Below, one piece after another: positions 45,161-58,257 of a stretch of 58,542 nucleotides of DNA. The notes beneath the pieces were generated by a model that did no database searches, was not told the DNA's origin, and saw nothing but the letters and a program-made list of their open reading frames with translations. A program made the position numbers and the translations under genes. The first letter of the stretch is position 1, and each line of letters opens with the position of its first letter. The stretch spans positions 1 to 58,542 of the forward strand of contig NZ_LKDW01000027.1 in assembly GCF_001401805.1 (NCBI RefSeq), given 5' to 3'. The stretch comes from Pseudoalteromonas sp. P1-25. Its GTDB lineage: Bacteria; Pseudomonadota; Gammaproteobacteria; Enterobacterales; Alteromonadaceae.

Positions 45161-45781
45161 GTGTTACAGCAACAATTAACAACATTGTTAGCGCAAACTG
45201 ATATTGCGCTAACCGAAAAACAACAACAGCAATTAGTTAAATACGTTGAGTTACTAAACAAATGGAACAAAGCGTATAATTTAACGTCTGTGCGCTTACC
45301 AGAAGAAATGATGATTAAGCACATTATGGACAGCTTAGTTGTTGCACCTCATTTACCCGGTCATCATTATATTGATGTAGGCACAGGTCCTGGCTTACCG
45401 GGTATTGTGTTAGCTATTGCACTACCTGATACGCAATTTGTGTTGCTTGATAGTTTAGGCAAGCGTGTTCGCTTTTTAATGCAAGTTCAACATGAGCTTG
45501 GGCTAAATAATGTCACCCCAGTGCAGTCAAGAGTTGAAGAATATCAACCAAGTGTTAAATTAGATGGCGTACTCAGTCGTGCGTTTGCTTCACTGCAAGA
45601 TATGGTTGATTGGTGTTCACACTTAATTGATCACTCAGGCAAATTTATTGCACTAAAAGGTGTGTTCCCTAGTGAAGAGCTAGAGTCGCTACCTGAGGGT
45701 GTAAAATTTGAAGAGAAAATCTCACTAGTAGTGCCTGAGCTTGATGCACAACGACATTTAATTATTCTTTCTAAAGACTAG
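45161..45781 (+). CDS. rsmG: 16S rRNA (guanine-527-N7)-methyltransferase
   Basis: RsmG (GidB) methylates G527 of 16S rRNA. The 206-residue protein begins at a GTG with GGTAAA upstream. It has [25 protein letters not shown], the SAM-binding [32 protein letters not shown], and [18 protein letters not shown], all typical of the family. It follows mnmG closely and precedes parA, the standard order. Confidence 0.97.
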   Translation: MLQQQLTTLLAQTDIALTEKQQQQLVKYVELLNKWNKAYNLTSVRLPEEMMIKHIMDSLVVAPHLPGHHYIDVGTGPGLPGIVLAIALPDTQFVLLDSLGKRVRFLMQVQHELGLNNVTPVQSRVEEYQPSVKLDGVLSRAFASLQDMVDWCSHLIDHSGKFIALKGVFPSEELESLPEGVKFEEKISLVVPELDAQRHLIILSKD

Positions 45782-45795
45782 GGATCAGAGACATA

Positions 45796-46581
45796 GTGGC
45801 AAAAGTCATCGCATTAGCAAATCAAAAAGGCGGCGTTGGTAAAACAACAACGGCTGTTAATCTCGCTGCATCTATGGCTGCAACGAAGCGTAAAGTGCTG
45901 TTAATAGATCTCGACCCCCAAGGTAACGCTACAATGGGTAGCGGTGTAGACAAGTATGGCGATGTAGCCACCATTTACGATTTACTCATTGAAGAAAAGC
46001 CAATGGATGAAGTGATAATCACTGAAACCTCGGGTGAGTATCATATGATAGCGGCCAACGGCGATGTGACCGCAGCCGAAGTAAAATTAATGGAATTGTT
46101 TGCACGCGAAGTTCGCCTTCGTAATGCGCTTGAAAAAATACAAGATAAATACGAATTTATTTTTATCGACTGCCCGCCTTCACTAAATATGTTAACAGTA
46201 AACGCCATGGCTGCTGCTGATTCTATTTTAGTACCAATGCAATGTGAATATTACGCGCTTGAAGGGTTAACCGCATTAATGGACACTATTACGCAACTTG
46301 CTAAGTTAGTTAACCCTAACTTACAAATCGAAGGCATTCTTCGTACTATGTACGATCCGCGTAATCGATTAGCAAATGACGTATCAGAACAATTAAAACA
46401 ACATTTTGGCGATAAAGTATACCGCACCGTAATCCCACGTAATGTGCGTCTTGCCGAGGCACCGAGTTTTGGTGCACCAGCAATGTACTACGACCGCGCA
46501 TCAAGTGGTGCAAAAGCCTACTTAGCACTTGCGGGCGAAATGCTACGCAGAAAAGAAAAAACAGCGCCGGTAGTCGCCTAA
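45796..46581 (+). CDS. parA: Chromosome-partitioning ATPase ParA (Soj)
   Basis: ParA drives movement of origin regions with ParB-parS. The 261-residue protein starts at a GTG and has the deviant Walker A KGGVGKTTTAVNLAAS (from residue 11), LLIDLDPQGNATMGSG (A'), and Walker B FIFIDCPPSLNMLTVNA. It lacks the N-terminal helix-turn-helix of plasmid type Ia ParAs, so it is a chromosomal Soj-type protein. rsmG lies upstream and parB 20 bases downstream. Its likely target sites are the parS-like sequences in recF. Confidence 0.97.
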   Translation: MAKVIALANQKGGVGKTTTAVNLAASMAATKRKVLLIDLDPQGNATMGSGVDKYGDVATIYDLLIEEKPMDEVIITETSGEYHMIAANGDVTAAEVKLMELFAREVRLRNALEKIQDKYEFIFIDCPPSLNMLTVNAMAAADSILVPMQCEYYALEGLTALMDTITQLAKLVNPNLQIEGILRTMYDPRNRLANDVSEQLKQHFGDKVYRTVIPRNVRLAEAPSFGAPAMYYDRASSGAKAYLALAGEMLRRKEKTAPVVA

Positions 46582-46601
46582 CTTTAAGGTAAAAAAATAA
46601 C

Positions 46602-47528
46602 ATGTCTGCTAAAAAACGAGGTTTAGGCCGAGGACTCGATGCCCTTTTAAGTTCATCAAAACCAGCGCCAAGCTCAAGCAAGGAACAAGACACAGTCAAT
46701 GTGACTGAAACTGTACAAGCTGTTGCTCAGCCTATTACGAATGAATTGCAAAATTTGCCTATCGAGTTTTTGCATTCAGGAAAATACCAGCCTCGTAAAG
46801 ATATGTCTGAAGAAGCGCTAGAGGAGCTCGCAAGCTCTATTCGCTCACAAGGCATTATTCAACCAATTGTTGTACGCCCTGTTGCAGAAAATAGCTTTGA
46901 AATCATTGCTGGTGAGCGTCGTTGGCGTGCTGCGCAAATAGCAAAACTTGAAAGCGTACCTTGTATTGTAAAAGAAGTGCCAGATGAAGCTGCCGTTGCC
47001 ATTGCGCTAATAGAAAACATTCAGCGTGAAGATTTAAACGCAATGGAAGAAGCGATTGCGTTAAACCGATTATTAAATGAATTTGAATTAACGCATCAGC
47101 AAGTTGCCGATGCAGTGGGTAAATCGCGCACTACCGTGACTAATTTACTACGATTAAACAATTTAAATAGCGATGTTAAAATTTTGTTAGAGCATGGCGA
47201 CATAGAAATGGGTCACGCACGTTGTTTATTAGCACTTGAAGGTGAAGCGCAATCTGACGCTGCACGATTAGCTGTTGCTAAAGCGCTGACTGTTCGCGAA
47301 ACAGAAAAATTAGTACGCTCAATTTTAGAGCCGGTAGTCGCGAAAGAGGCACCTGAAAAAGACCCAGATGTTAAGCGTTTAGAGCAAAAATTAGCCGACA
47401 ACTTAGGGGCTAAAGTAGAAATAAATTACAATGCGAAAGGTAAAGGTAAATTGGTTATTTCTTACACCAACTTAGATGAGCTTGATGGCATTTTAAATCG
47501 TATAAATCACAGCAATACCGACCATTAA
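46602..47528 (+). CDS. parB: Chromosome-partitioning protein ParB (Spo0J)
   Basis: ParB binds parS and spreads as a CTP-dependent clamp. The 308-residue protein has the N-terminal AKKRGLGRGLDALLSS segment that contacts ParA, the ParB/Srx fold with QPRKDMSEEALEELASSI and IAGERRWRAAQIA, NIQREDLNAMEEA, the helix-turn-helix THQQVADAVGKSRTTVTNLLRL, and a C-terminal dimerisation part ending in IILNRI-like residues (GILNRINHS). It follows parA; the atp promoter comes next. Confidence 0.97.
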   Translation: MSAKKRGLGRGLDALLSSSKPAPSSSKEQDTVNVTETVQAVAQPITNELQNLPIEFLHSGKYQPRKDMSEEALEELASSIRSQGIIQPIVVRPVAENSFEIIAGERRWRAAQIAKLESVPCIVKEVPDEAAVAIALIENIQREDLNAMEEAIALNRLLNEFELTHQQVADAVGKSRTTVTNLLRLNNLNSDVKILLEHGDIEMGHARCLLALEGEAQSDAARLAVAKALTVRETEKLVRSILEPVVAKEAPEKDPDVKRLEQKLADNLGAKVEINYNAKGKGKLVISYTNLDELDGILNRINHSNTDH

Positions 47529-47590
47529 AATTTTACATGTCCAATAAGAGACATTTGTAGCTATTTTGTGTTACAAAGCGTCTACTCAAG

Positions 47591-47618
47591 TTGCAAAACT
47601 GGTAGGATTAAGTATAAT
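47591..47618 (+). promoter_or_regulatory. Promoter of the atp operon
   Basis: TTGCAA (47,591-47,596) and TATAAT (47,613-47,618) are separated by 16 bases and lie 53 bases before the atpI GTG. This is the best sigma-70 match in the parB-atpI gap. Confidence 0.7.
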
Positions 47619-47670
47619 TTCGCCAGTTTTCACACCCTAACAATTAGAACGCCATAAAGGTTAACTAAAC

Positions 47671-49208
<1,538 letters not shown>

Positions 49209-49250
49209 TTTTATTTTTTGAACAGCTTACTATTTTAAGGAGGAGCGGTC

Positions 49251-49721
49251 GTGAACATAACAGCCACTCTTATCGGTGAATTAATTGCGTTTACGGTGTT
49301 TGTACTATTTTGTATGAAATATGTATGGCCACCACTTAATGATGCAATTGAGTCTCGCCAGAAGAAAATTGAAGATGGTTTAGCTGCCTCTGATAGAGCC
49401 GAAAAAGACTTAGAACTTGCGCAACAAAAAGCTGCTGAGCAGCTTAAAGATGCAAAAGCTCAAGCGGCTGATATCATTGAACAAGCTAAAAAGCGTGCCG
49501 TGCTTATTGTTGACGAAGAAACTGTTCGTGGACAAGAAGAGCGTGAAAAAATTATTGCTCAAGGGCACTCTGAAATCGAATCAGAGCGTAACCGTGTAAC
49601 AGAAGAGCTACGTAAGCAAGTAGCAACTCTGGCAGTGGTTGGCGCAGAAAGAATTTTAGAGCGTGAAATCAATCAAGCCGCACATAGTGACATCGTTGAA
49701 AAACTTGTCGCTGAGCTGTAA
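49251..49721 (+). CDS. atpF: F1Fo ATP synthase subunit b
   Basis: Subunit b is the dimeric peripheral stalk. The 156-residue protein (E. coli 156) starts at a GTG behind AAGGAGGAGCGG. It has one N-terminal membrane segment ([20 protein letters not shown]) and then a long charged coiled coil with the tether, dimerisation and F1-binding parts. atpH follows 16 bases later. Confidence 0.97.
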   Translation: MNITATLIGELIAFTVFVLFCMKYVWPPLNDAIESRQKKIEDGLAASDRAEKDLELAQQKAAEQLKDAKAQAADIIEQAKKRAVLIVDEETVRGQEEREKIIAQGHSEIESERNRVTEELRKQVATLAVVGAERILEREINQAAHSDIVEKLVAEL

Positions 49722-49737
49722 TTAGGAGGGTATGAGC

Positions 49738-50271
49738 ATGTCTGAATTGACTACTATCGCTCGCCCATACGCTAAAGCGGCTTTTGAACTTGCCGTTGAA
49801 AAAGGCACGATTGAAAGCTGGAATGACATGTTGTTTTTTGCAGGCGAAGTTGCCAGCAATGAACAAGCATCAGCCATTCTAGCTGGATTGCCTACTGCTA
49901 CTGCACAAGCTGAGTTATTTATTAACTTATGTGCTGAGCAGCTCAACGAACAAGGTCAGAACCTAGTTAAGGTGATGGCTGAAAATGGACGTTTGATTGC
50001 ACTGCCTGAGGTTGCTCAGTTATTCGCTGCGTTTAAAGCAGAGTATGACAAAGAAATCGATGTAGATGTGATTTCGGCAACCCCTCTTACTGCAGAGCAG
50101 CAAGAGTCATTGGTAGCGACACTTGAAAAACGTTTCGCACGCAAAGTTAAGCTGAATTGTAGTGAAGACGCTACAGTAGTTGGTGGCCTTATTATTAAGG
50201 CGGGTGACACTGTAATCGACGGCTCAGTACGCGGTAAATTAAACCGCTTAGCCACAACACTACAATCGTAA
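49738..50271 (+). CDS. atpH: F1Fo ATP synthase subunit delta
   Basis: Delta joins the peripheral stalk to the top of F1. I use the ATG at 49,738 (177 residues, as in E. coli), because AGGAGGG lies at proper distance and [19 protein letters not shown] matches the family start; the ATG two codons upstream is too close to that site. Other landmarks are [19 protein letters not shown] and the C-terminal [20 protein letters not shown]. Confidence 0.97.
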   Translation: MSELTTIARPYAKAAFELAVEKGTIESWNDMLFFAGEVASNEQASAILAGLPTATAQAELFINLCAEQLNEQGQNLVKVMAENGRLIALPEVAQLFAAFKAEYDKEIDVDVISATPLTAEQQESLVATLEKRFARKVKLNCSEDATVVGGLIIKAGDTVIDGSVRGKLNRLATTLQS

Positions 50272-50285
50272 TTGGGAAAAAGAGC

Positions 50286-51827
50286 ATGCAACTTAATTCC
50301 ACTGAAATTTCAGATCTGATCAAACAACGTATTGAGCAGTTCGAAGTTGTAAGTGAAGCTCGTAACGAAGGTACTATCGTATCTGTTACTGACGGTATCA
50401 TCCGCATCCACGGTCTAGCTGACTGTATGCAAGGTGAGATGATTGAGCTTCCAGGCAACCGTTATGCTATCGCACTAAACCTTGAGCGTGACTCAATTGG
50501 TGCAGTAGTTATGGGTCCATACGCTGACCTTACTGAAGGCGTAAAAGTATACACAACTGGTCGTATCCTAGAAGTTCCTGTTGGTGCTGGCTTACTTGGC
50601 CGTGTTGTAAACACACTAGGTGCTCCTATCGACGGTAAAGGCGCTTTAGATAACGACGGTTTTGAACCTGTAGAAAAAATTGCACCAGGTGTAATCGAGC
50701 GTCAATCTGTAGATGAGCCAGTTCAAACTGGTTACAAATCTATCGATGCGATGATTCCAGTTGGTCGTGGTCAGCGTGAGCTTGTAATCGGTGACCGCCA
50801 AACAGGTAAAACTGCACTAGCAATCGATGCAATCATCAACCAAAAGAACACAGGCGTTAAGTGTGTGTACGTAGCGGTTGGCCAAAAAGCATCTACTATT
50901 GCTAACGTAGTACGTAAATTAGAAGAGCACGGTGCACTTGCAAATACTATCGTAGTTGTAGCATCTGCTTCTGAGTCTGCGGCACTTCAGTACTTAGCAC
51001 CGTTCTCGGGCTGTACTATGGGTGAATACTTCCGTGACCGTGGTGAAAACGCATTAATCGTATATGATGATTTATCTAAGCAAGCTGTTGCTTACCGTCA
51101 AATCTCATTACTACTTAAGCGTCCACCAGGTCGTGAAGCATACCCAGGTGACGTATTCTACCTTCACTCGCGTCTTTTAGAGCGTGCATCGCGTGTAAAC
51201 GCTGATTACGTTGAAAAGTTCACTAATGGTGAAGTGAAAGGACAAACTGGTTCATTGACGGCATTGCCAATCATTGAAACTCAAGGCGGCGACGTTTCTG
51301 CGTTCGTACCGACAAACGTTATCTCTATCACCGATGGTCAGATCTTCTTAGAAACTGACTTATTCAACTCAGGTATCCGTCCGGCAGTAAATGCTGGTAT
51401 CTCGGTATCGCGTGTTGGTGGTGCTGCACAAACTAAAATCGTTAAGAAACTAGGTGGCGGTATCCGTCTAGCCCTAGCTCAGTACCGTGAATTAGCTGCG
51501 TTTTCGCAGTTCGCGTCTGACCTTGATGATGCTACTCGTGCTCAACTTGAGCATGGTGAGCGTGTAACAGAGCTAATGAAGCAGAAACAGTACGCACCAA
51601 TGTCTGTTGCTGAAATGTCTTTGTCGTTATTTGCAGCTGAGAAAGGTTACTTACAAGACATCGAAATCTCTAAGATTATGGATTTCGAAGCGGCTTTACT
51701 TTCTTATGCAAGTAGCACATACGCAGAGCTTGTGGCTCAAATCAATGAAACTGGTAACTACAACGCCGAGATCGAAGCGCAACTTAAAGAACTTCTTGAG
51801 AAGTTCAAGTCTACGCAAACTTGGTAA
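50286..51827 (+). CDS. atpA: F1Fo ATP synthase subunit alpha
   Basis: Alpha forms the non-catalytic nucleotide sites of F1. At 513 residues it has the E. coli length. It shows [19 protein letters not shown], the Walker [16 protein letters not shown] (about residues 170-184), [21 protein letters not shown], and the ATP synthase signature [17 protein letters not shown]. The start is 14 bases after atpH. Codon usage looks more biased (GGT, CGT, AAC, TTC-rich) than in nearby accessory genes, as expected for an abundant protein. Confidence 0.98.
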   Translation: MQLNSTEISDLIKQRIEQFEVVSEARNEGTIVSVTDGIIRIHGLADCMQGEMIELPGNRYAIALNLERDSIGAVVMGPYADLTEGVKVYTTGRILEVPVGAGLLGRVVNTLGAPIDGKGALDNDGFEPVEKIAPGVIERQSVDEPVQTGYKSIDAMIPVGRGQRELVIGDRQTGKTALAIDAIINQKNTGVKCVYVAVGQKASTIANVVRKLEEHGALANTIVVVASASESAALQYLAPFSGCTMGEYFRDRGENALIVYDDLSKQAVAYRQISLLLKRPPGREAYPGDVFYLHSRLLERASRVNADYVEKFTNGEVKGQTGSLTALPIIETQGGDVSAFVPTNVISITDGQIFLETDLFNSGIRPAVNAGISVSRVGGAAQTKIVKKLGGGIRLALAQYRELAAFSQFASDLDDATRAQLEHGERVTELMKQKQYAPMSVAEMSLSLFAAEKGYLQDIEISKIMDFEAALLSYASSTYAELVAQINETGNYNAEIEAQLKELLEKFKSTQTW

Positions 51828-51887
51828 TTTAGTTATTAATGGTGCGCTTTAGTTTACTAAAGCACACCTTGATTCGGAGAGAGAGTC

Positions 51888-52748
51888 ATGGCCAGCGGAA
51901 AAGAGATTAAAAGCAAGATCGGGAGTATTAAAAATACTCAAAAGATCACTAGCGCAATGGAAATGGTTGCTGCGTCTAAAATGAAAAAGGCGCAAGAACG
52001 AGTGGCTTCAAGCCGTCCATACGCTGACAAATTACGCAAAGTAATTGGTCGTGTTGCTCAAGCAAATCTTGATTTTACTCACCCGTTCTTAGAAGAGCGT
52101 GAAGTAAAACGAGTTGGTTATATTGTTATCTCTACTGACCGTGGTCTATGTGGCGGCTTAAACTCAAACGAGTTTAAAAAAGTTGCATTAGACATTAAAG
52201 CGTGGAAAGAAAAAGGCGTAGACGCTGATTTTGCAACTTTAGGTAGCAAAGCGGCTAGCTTCTTTCAACGTTTTGGCGGTCAAGTGCTTGCTAAAAAAGC
52301 AGGCCTTGGAGATAAGCCTTCAGTACAAGACGTAATTGGTCCTGTAAAAATTATGCTAGATGCATTTTCTGAAGGTAAAATTGACCGTTTATTCCTGGTA
52401 TATAACAACTTTGTTAATACCATGAAGCAAGAGCCAACAGTAGATCAGTTACTCCCTTTGCCAAAAGCTGAAGAAGAAGTATCTGCCCACACATGGGATT
52501 ACTTATACGAGCCAGGCCCAGACGCTATATTAGAGTCTTTGCTTGTACGCTTTGTTGAGTCTCAAGTGTACCAAGGTGTGGTTGAGAACGCTGCCTCTGA
52601 ACAGGCTGCCCGTATGGTTGCAATGAAAGCTGCAACAGATAATGCCGGCGACCTTATGGATGAGTTACAGCTTGTTTATAACAAGGCCCGCCAAGCAGCA
52701 ATCACACAAGAAATTAGTGAGATTGTTTCTGGTTCAGCCGCAGTTTAA
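51888..52748 (+). CDS. atpG: F1Fo ATP synthase subunit gamma
   Basis: Gamma is the central rotor shaft. The 286-residue protein (E. coli 287) begins [20 protein letters not shown] with the conserved [16 protein letters not shown] coiled coil, has [13 protein letters not shown], and closes with the second coiled-coil helix [23 protein letters not shown] ([20 protein letters not shown]) and [26 protein letters not shown] precedes the ATG. Confidence 0.97.
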   Translation: MASGKEIKSKIGSIKNTQKITSAMEMVAASKMKKAQERVASSRPYADKLRKVIGRVAQANLDFTHPFLEEREVKRVGYIVISTDRGLCGGLNSNEFKKVALDIKAWKEKGVDADFATLGSKAASFFQRFGGQVLAKKAGLGDKPSVQDVIGPVKIMLDAFSEGKIDRLFLVYNNFVNTMKQEPTVDQLLPLPKAEEEVSAHTWDYLYEPGPDAILESLLVRFVESQVYQGVVENAASEQAARMVAMKAATDNAGDLMDELQLVYNKARQAAITQEISEIVSGSAAV

Positions 52749-54167
<1,419 letters not shown>

Positions 54168-54180
54168 TTAGGAGGGTAGT

Positions 54181-54603
54181 ATGGCAGCTATGACTGTACA
54201 CCTTGACGTAGTAAGCGCAGAGCAGAGCTTGTTCTCTGGTCTAGTTGAATCGATTCAAGTATCTGGTAGTGAAGGTGAGCTAGGTGTTAATGCCGGTCAC
54301 GCCCCACTACTAACTGCCCTTAAACCTGGTATGGTACGTTTAGTTAAGCAACATGGTGAAGAAGAACTGATCTATATTGCTGGCGGTACACTAGAAGTTC
54401 AACCGAACATAGTAACCGTACTTGCAGATACAGCTGTTCGTGGTGAAGACCTTGACGAACAAGCGGCAGAGCAAGCTAAACGTGACGCAGAAAGCCAAAT
54501 GGCTAATGCGTCAGCTGCTGAGTTTGATTATCAACAAGCAGCGATGCAATTAGCAGAAGCTATTGCACAACTTCGCGTAATTCAGCAATTACGTAAAAAG
54601 TAA
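54181..54603 (+). CDS. atpC: F1Fo ATP synthase subunit epsilon
   Basis: Epsilon couples and regulates F1. The 140-residue protein shows [40 protein letters not shown], the beta-sandwich, and two C-terminal helices ([16 protein letters not shown]... [15 protein letters not shown]) that may inhibit ATP hydrolysis. AGGAGGG precedes the ATG at 54,181. Last gene of the operon; terminator follows. Confidence 0.97.
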   Translation: MAAMTVHLDVVSAEQSLFSGLVESIQVSGSEGELGVNAGHAPLLTALKPGMVRLVKQHGEEELIYIAGGTLEVQPNIVTVLADTAVRGEDLDEQAAEQAKRDAESQMANASAAEFDYQQAAMQLAEAIAQLRVIQQLRKK

Positions 54604-54617
54604 GCCTATCCGGTTTT

Positions 54618-54645
54618 AAAAAGCCCACATTATGTGGGCTTTTTT
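54618..54645 (+). terminator. Rho-independent terminator of the atp operon
   Basis: AAAAGCCCACA pairs with TGTGGGCTTTT over a 4-base loop and ends in a T-run, directly after atpC. The 206 bases from here to glmU carry the glmU promoter. Confidence 0.9.
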
Positions 54646-54851
54646 GTGCCTGTAATTTGGCTTTACACTTATATCGGTTGGCAAAGCTGGTTACAATAAG
54701 TGTAATTATTATGAACAGTTTGTTTATCATAGATTCAGTCATTATTTTTTATTATATGACTGAGTATGTATACATGGAGTGACATGCGTAATCTGACAAA
54801 CTCACTTTCATTAACTCATCAATAAAACAACGGAAAAAGGAAATTGTTTTA

Positions 54852-56210
54852 ATGGCTCTAACAACAGTAATTCTTGCTGCGGGTAAAGGTACTCGTATGC
54901 GCTCTGCTTTACCAAAAGTACTGCACAAAGTGGCAGGTAAACCTATGGTGCAGCATGTAATAGATAATACAAAAGCACTGGGTGCAACCACCACTAATTT
55001 AGTTTACGGACACGGCGGCGAACTATTACAACAACAACTTGCCGATAACGATGTAAATTGGGTACTGCAAGCAGAACAACTTGGTACCGGCCATGCCGTT
55101 GCACAAGCAAACCCTCATATTAACGATGACGATACCGTATTAGTTTTATACGGTGATGTTCCGCTAACAAAGCAATCAACGCTTGAGCGCTTATTAGCTG
55201 CAACACCTAATAATGGTTTAGCGGTATTAACCGTTAATTTGGTTAACCCAAATGGCTATGGCCGTATGCTGCGCGAAAATGGCAAGCTTGTTGGTATTGT
55301 TGAGCAAAAAGACGCAAGTGCAGAACAGTTACTTATTAGCGAAGTAAATACCGGCATTATGGCAGTTAACGGCAAGCTTTTAAAAACATGGTTAGGCAAT
55401 CTATCTAATAACAATGCACAAGGCGAGTACTACCTTACCGATATCGTTGCGATGGCACACAGTGAAGGTGTAGAAATTACTTCGGCGCAGCCAGATCATG
55501 CAATGGAAGTTGAAGGCGCAAACAACCGCGTACAACTTGCAGGCCTTGAGCGAGCTTATCAAGCGTGGCAAGCAGAAGAGCTAATGTTAAATGGTGCCAC
55601 CCTCGCCGACCCAGCCCGTATAGATGTTCGTGGCAACGTTAAAACAGGCGAAGACGTATTAATTGATATAAACGTTATTTTTGAAGGCAATGTTATTCTT
55701 GGTAATAATGTACAAATTGGCCCTAACTGCGTACTTAAAAACTGTACCATAGGCGACAACGTTGTAATAAAAGCAAATACCCTAATTGAAAATGCAAGCG
55801 TAGCTGCTCAATGTACGCTAGGCCCATACGCCCGCTTACGCCCAGGTGCGGTAATGGAAGAAGACTCGCACATTGGTAACTTTGTAGAGATGAAAAAAAC
55901 CCGCTTAGGTAAGGGTTCTAAAGCAAACCACTTAAGTTACTTAGGCGATGCTGAAATTGGCGAAAAAGTGAATATAGGCGCAGGTACAATTACCTGTAAC
56001 TACGATGGAGTTAATAAAGCAAAAACCATTATTGGTGATAACGCCTTTATTGGTTCAAATTCATCACTTGTTGCTCCTGTAAATATTGGTGCAACAGCAA
56101 CAATAGGTGCAGGCTCTGTGATCACCAGTACCGTTGAAGATGAACAGCTTGCAATAGCACGCTCTAAACAGCGTAATTTAACCGGCTGGAAACGACCAGT
56201 TAAAAAATAG
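54852..56210 (+). CDS. glmU: Bifunctional UDP-N-acetylglucosamine pyrophosphorylase/glucosamine-1-phosphate N-acetyltransferase
   Basis: GlmU makes UDP-GlcNAc for peptidoglycan and LPS. The 452-residue protein has the uridyltransferase domain with [29 protein letters not shown] and [13 protein letters not shown], and from about residue 230 a left-handed beta-helix acetyltransferase domain with hexapeptide repeats, [34 protein letters not shown] and [14 protein letters not shown]. The family is commonly downstream of the atp operon, as here; E. coli GlmU has 456 residues. Confidence 0.98.
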   Translation: MALTTVILAAGKGTRMRSALPKVLHKVAGKPMVQHVIDNTKALGATTTNLVYGHGGELLQQQLADNDVNWVLQAEQLGTGHAVAQANPHINDDDTVLVLYGDVPLTKQSTLERLLAATPNNGLAVLTVNLVNPNGYGRMLRENGKLVGIVEQKDASAEQLLISEVNTGIMAVNGKLLKTWLGNLSNNNAQGEYYLTDIVAMAHSEGVEITSAQPDHAMEVEGANNRVQLAGLERAYQAWQAEELMLNGATLADPARIDVRGNVKTGEDVLIDINVIFEGNVILGNNVQIGPNCVLKNCTIGDNVVIKANTLIENASVAAQCTLGPYARLRPGAVMEEDSHIGNFVEMKKTRLGKGSKANHLSYLGDAEIGEKVNIGAGTITCNYDGVNKAKTIIGDNAFIGSNSSLVAPVNIGATATIGAGSVITSTVEDEQLAIARSKQRNLTGWKRPVKK

Positions 56211-56236
56211 TAACGATCATTACTTATTAAATATTT

Positions 56237-56262
56237 AAAGCGAGTTTAACACTCGCTTTTTT
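56237..56262 (+). terminator. Rho-independent terminator after glmU
   Basis: AAAGCGAG/CTCGCTTT over a 7-base loop is followed by TTT. Confidence 0.8.
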
Positions 56263-56352
56263 ATCGCCGAAATCTAATGAAAATAAAAGTGCCATAACTT
56301 TGTCATACCGGTGTGTTGATATTTACCAAATACCACACTAAGGAAAATAACA

Positions 56353-58146
56353 ATGTTAAAAAGGTCACTTATAGCACTTTCACTCATATCAATATTAACA
56401 GGTTGCTCACTAGATGGAGATGACGGCCAAGACGGCACGCAAGGTATCCAAGGGGAGCAAGGTACTGCGGGTCAAAATGGGACTAACGGCACCAATGCAA
56501 ACTCTGCGTTAAATATAAGTTTAATAGGCCGCGCTGTACTTAATGCCCAAAGCCCTGAAGGCGCGGCTGAAATAGTTGCATATCAAGCATCTAAAAAGTG
56601 GATTTACGCTATTAATAGCTCTGGTGATGAAGCTGTAGTGAACATTATACCCGCCGACACCTTTGATACTGCTGCACTCGTTCAAGATAACGAAGGAACA
56701 GTGAATGCAACTAACCTTACATCAACCATTACCCTTACTTTAAATGACAACACCCCAGGCGATGCCAACAGCATAGCAATAGATGAAAATAACCAATTAT
56801 TGGCTGTTGCAATGGCTGCTAAAACCGTGGGCGAAGCAGGTCAAATAGCGTTTTATAATATTAGCGGCGATACACCGGTGTTTATTAAAAATGTAACGGC
56901 CGGTTTTTTACCTGACATGGTGACCTTTAGTCATAATGGGGGAAAAGTCGTTGTTGCTAATGAAGGCGAACCTAATGGCGATTACAGTATCGACCCTGAG
57001 GGCTCTATCAGTGTTATTAATATTGAAAATGGCGTAATTGCCGATACGGCCACCAATATTGATTTTACTGCATATAACAATCAACAAACCGAGCTTGAAG
57101 ACAAAGGGCTAGTTTTTGCCAACCCCACAGGGCGAACAATTAATGGAAATGAAATAAATACAACAGTTGCTATGGACCTAGAGCCTGAGTACGTCAGCAT
57201 TTCTAAAGATAACAAATATGCCTATATATCAATTCAAGAAAATAACGCACTAGCTATCGTTAATTTAGAAGATAACTCTCTTGAACTAAAAGGGTTAGGA
57301 TTTAAAGATTGGTCAGATTTACAAATAGACGCATCAGATAAAGACGGCGGTGTTAATTTTAAATCGTACCCAGGGCTTTATGGTATGTATCAGCCAGATA
57401 CAATCTCAAGCTTTAGCTGGAAAGGCGCAAACTTTATAGTGTCGGCAAATGAAGGTGATGCACGTGAATATTTCTTTGATACAGCAGGCGAGGCAGACTG
57501 CATAGCAAAAGGTGGTCTAGATTACGATGAAGATGATGGCTGTCTTGCCTATATAGATGAAAGCCGTGTTGAAGGTTTAACGCTTGCAGCTAATTTTGAT
57601 TACTTAAATAACGACGATGACGATATAGGCCGCTTGAAGGTAAGCACTGTAAAAGGTGATACGAATGACGACGGTCAATACGAATCGCTTTATGCCTATG
57701 GTGCACGCTCATTTACTATTTGGGACAGTAATGGGCTGGTGGTATTTGACTCAGGCGACGACATAGGCCGTATAACTGCATCTGTACATGGCGAAGCCTT
57801 TAATAACAATGAAGATGAAAACGAAGGTGACACACGCTCAGATGATAAAGGCGCAGAACCGGAAGCGCTAACAATAGGTACGATAGACGAACGCACTTTT
57901 GCCTTTATAGGTCTTGAGCGCATGGGCGGGATTATGGTTTACGATATTACCAACCCTCACGATGTGCAATTTGAAGATTACTTTTATAACCGTGGTGTAA
58001 TAGAAGGGGCAGATATAACCGGCGACCTTGCACCCGAAGGCATGGTGTTTGTAACTGCCGAACAAAGTGCGACAGGCGAGCCACTGCTTATAATCGGTAA
58101 TGAGATCTCAGGTTCTATAGCTGTATGGCAAATTGCAGCAAATTAA
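56353..58146 (+). CDS. Choice-of-anchor I type lipoprotein with collagen-like stalk
   Basis: The 597-residue lipoprotein has a signal ending at lipid-modified Cys18 (LTGC), then nine Gly-X-Y triplets (residues 22-48, GDDGQDGTQGIQGEQGTAGQ onward) that should form a collagen-like stalk. The rest is a beta-propeller-like body with repeated blades (VVVANEGEPNGDYSIDPEG, YVSISKDNKYAYISIQENN, FIVSANEGDAREYF, PEALTIGTIDERTFAFIGLE) that I associate with the choice-of-anchor I family, often found beside or fused to alkaline phosphatases and nucleases. Asp/Glu-rich patches suggest calcium binding. Ligand and enzyme activity unknown. AAGGAAAA precedes the ATG. Confidence 0.85.
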   Translation: MLKRSLIALSLISILTGCSLDGDDGQDGTQGIQGEQGTAGQNGTNGTNANSALNISLIGRAVLNAQSPEGAAEIVAYQASKKWIYAINSSGDEAVVNIIPADTFDTAALVQDNEGTVNATNLTSTITLTLNDNTPGDANSIAIDENNQLLAVAMAAKTVGEAGQIAFYNISGDTPVFIKNVTAGFLPDMVTFSHNGGKVVVANEGEPNGDYSIDPEGSISVINIENGVIADTATNIDFTAYNNQQTELEDKGLVFANPTGRTINGNEINTTVAMDLEPEYVSISKDNKYAYISIQENNALAIVNLEDNSLELKGLGFKDWSDLQIDASDKDGGVNFKSYPGLYGMYQPDTISSFSWKGANFIVSANEGDAREYFFDTAGEADCIAKGGLDYDEDDGCLAYIDESRVEGLTLAANFDYLNNDDDDIGRLKVSTVKGDTNDDGQYESLYAYGARSFTIWDSNGLVVFDSGDDIGRITASVHGEAFNNNEDENEGDTRSDDKGAEPEALTIGTIDERTFAFIGLERMGGIMVYDITNPHDVQFEDYFYNRGVIEGADITGDLAPEGMVFVTAEQSATGEPLLIIGNEISGSIAVWQIAAN

Positions 58147-58153
58147 AACCAAC

Positions 58154-58189
58154 AAAGCAGTACAGCGATTACTAAATGTACTGCTTTTT
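58154..58189 (+). terminator. Rho-independent terminator after the lipoprotein gene
   Basis: AAAGCAGTACA (58,154-58,164) and TGTACTGCTTT (58,177-58,187) form a perfect 11-base stem followed by T. The 58,190-58,320 stretch after it shows no gene. Confidence 0.85.
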
Positions 58190-58257
58190 CTAACGCGCAA
58201 ATATTAGCTGTAAAATAGCGACTTAACATGCGCGTTTTTTAATCTAAAATCAGCCCG

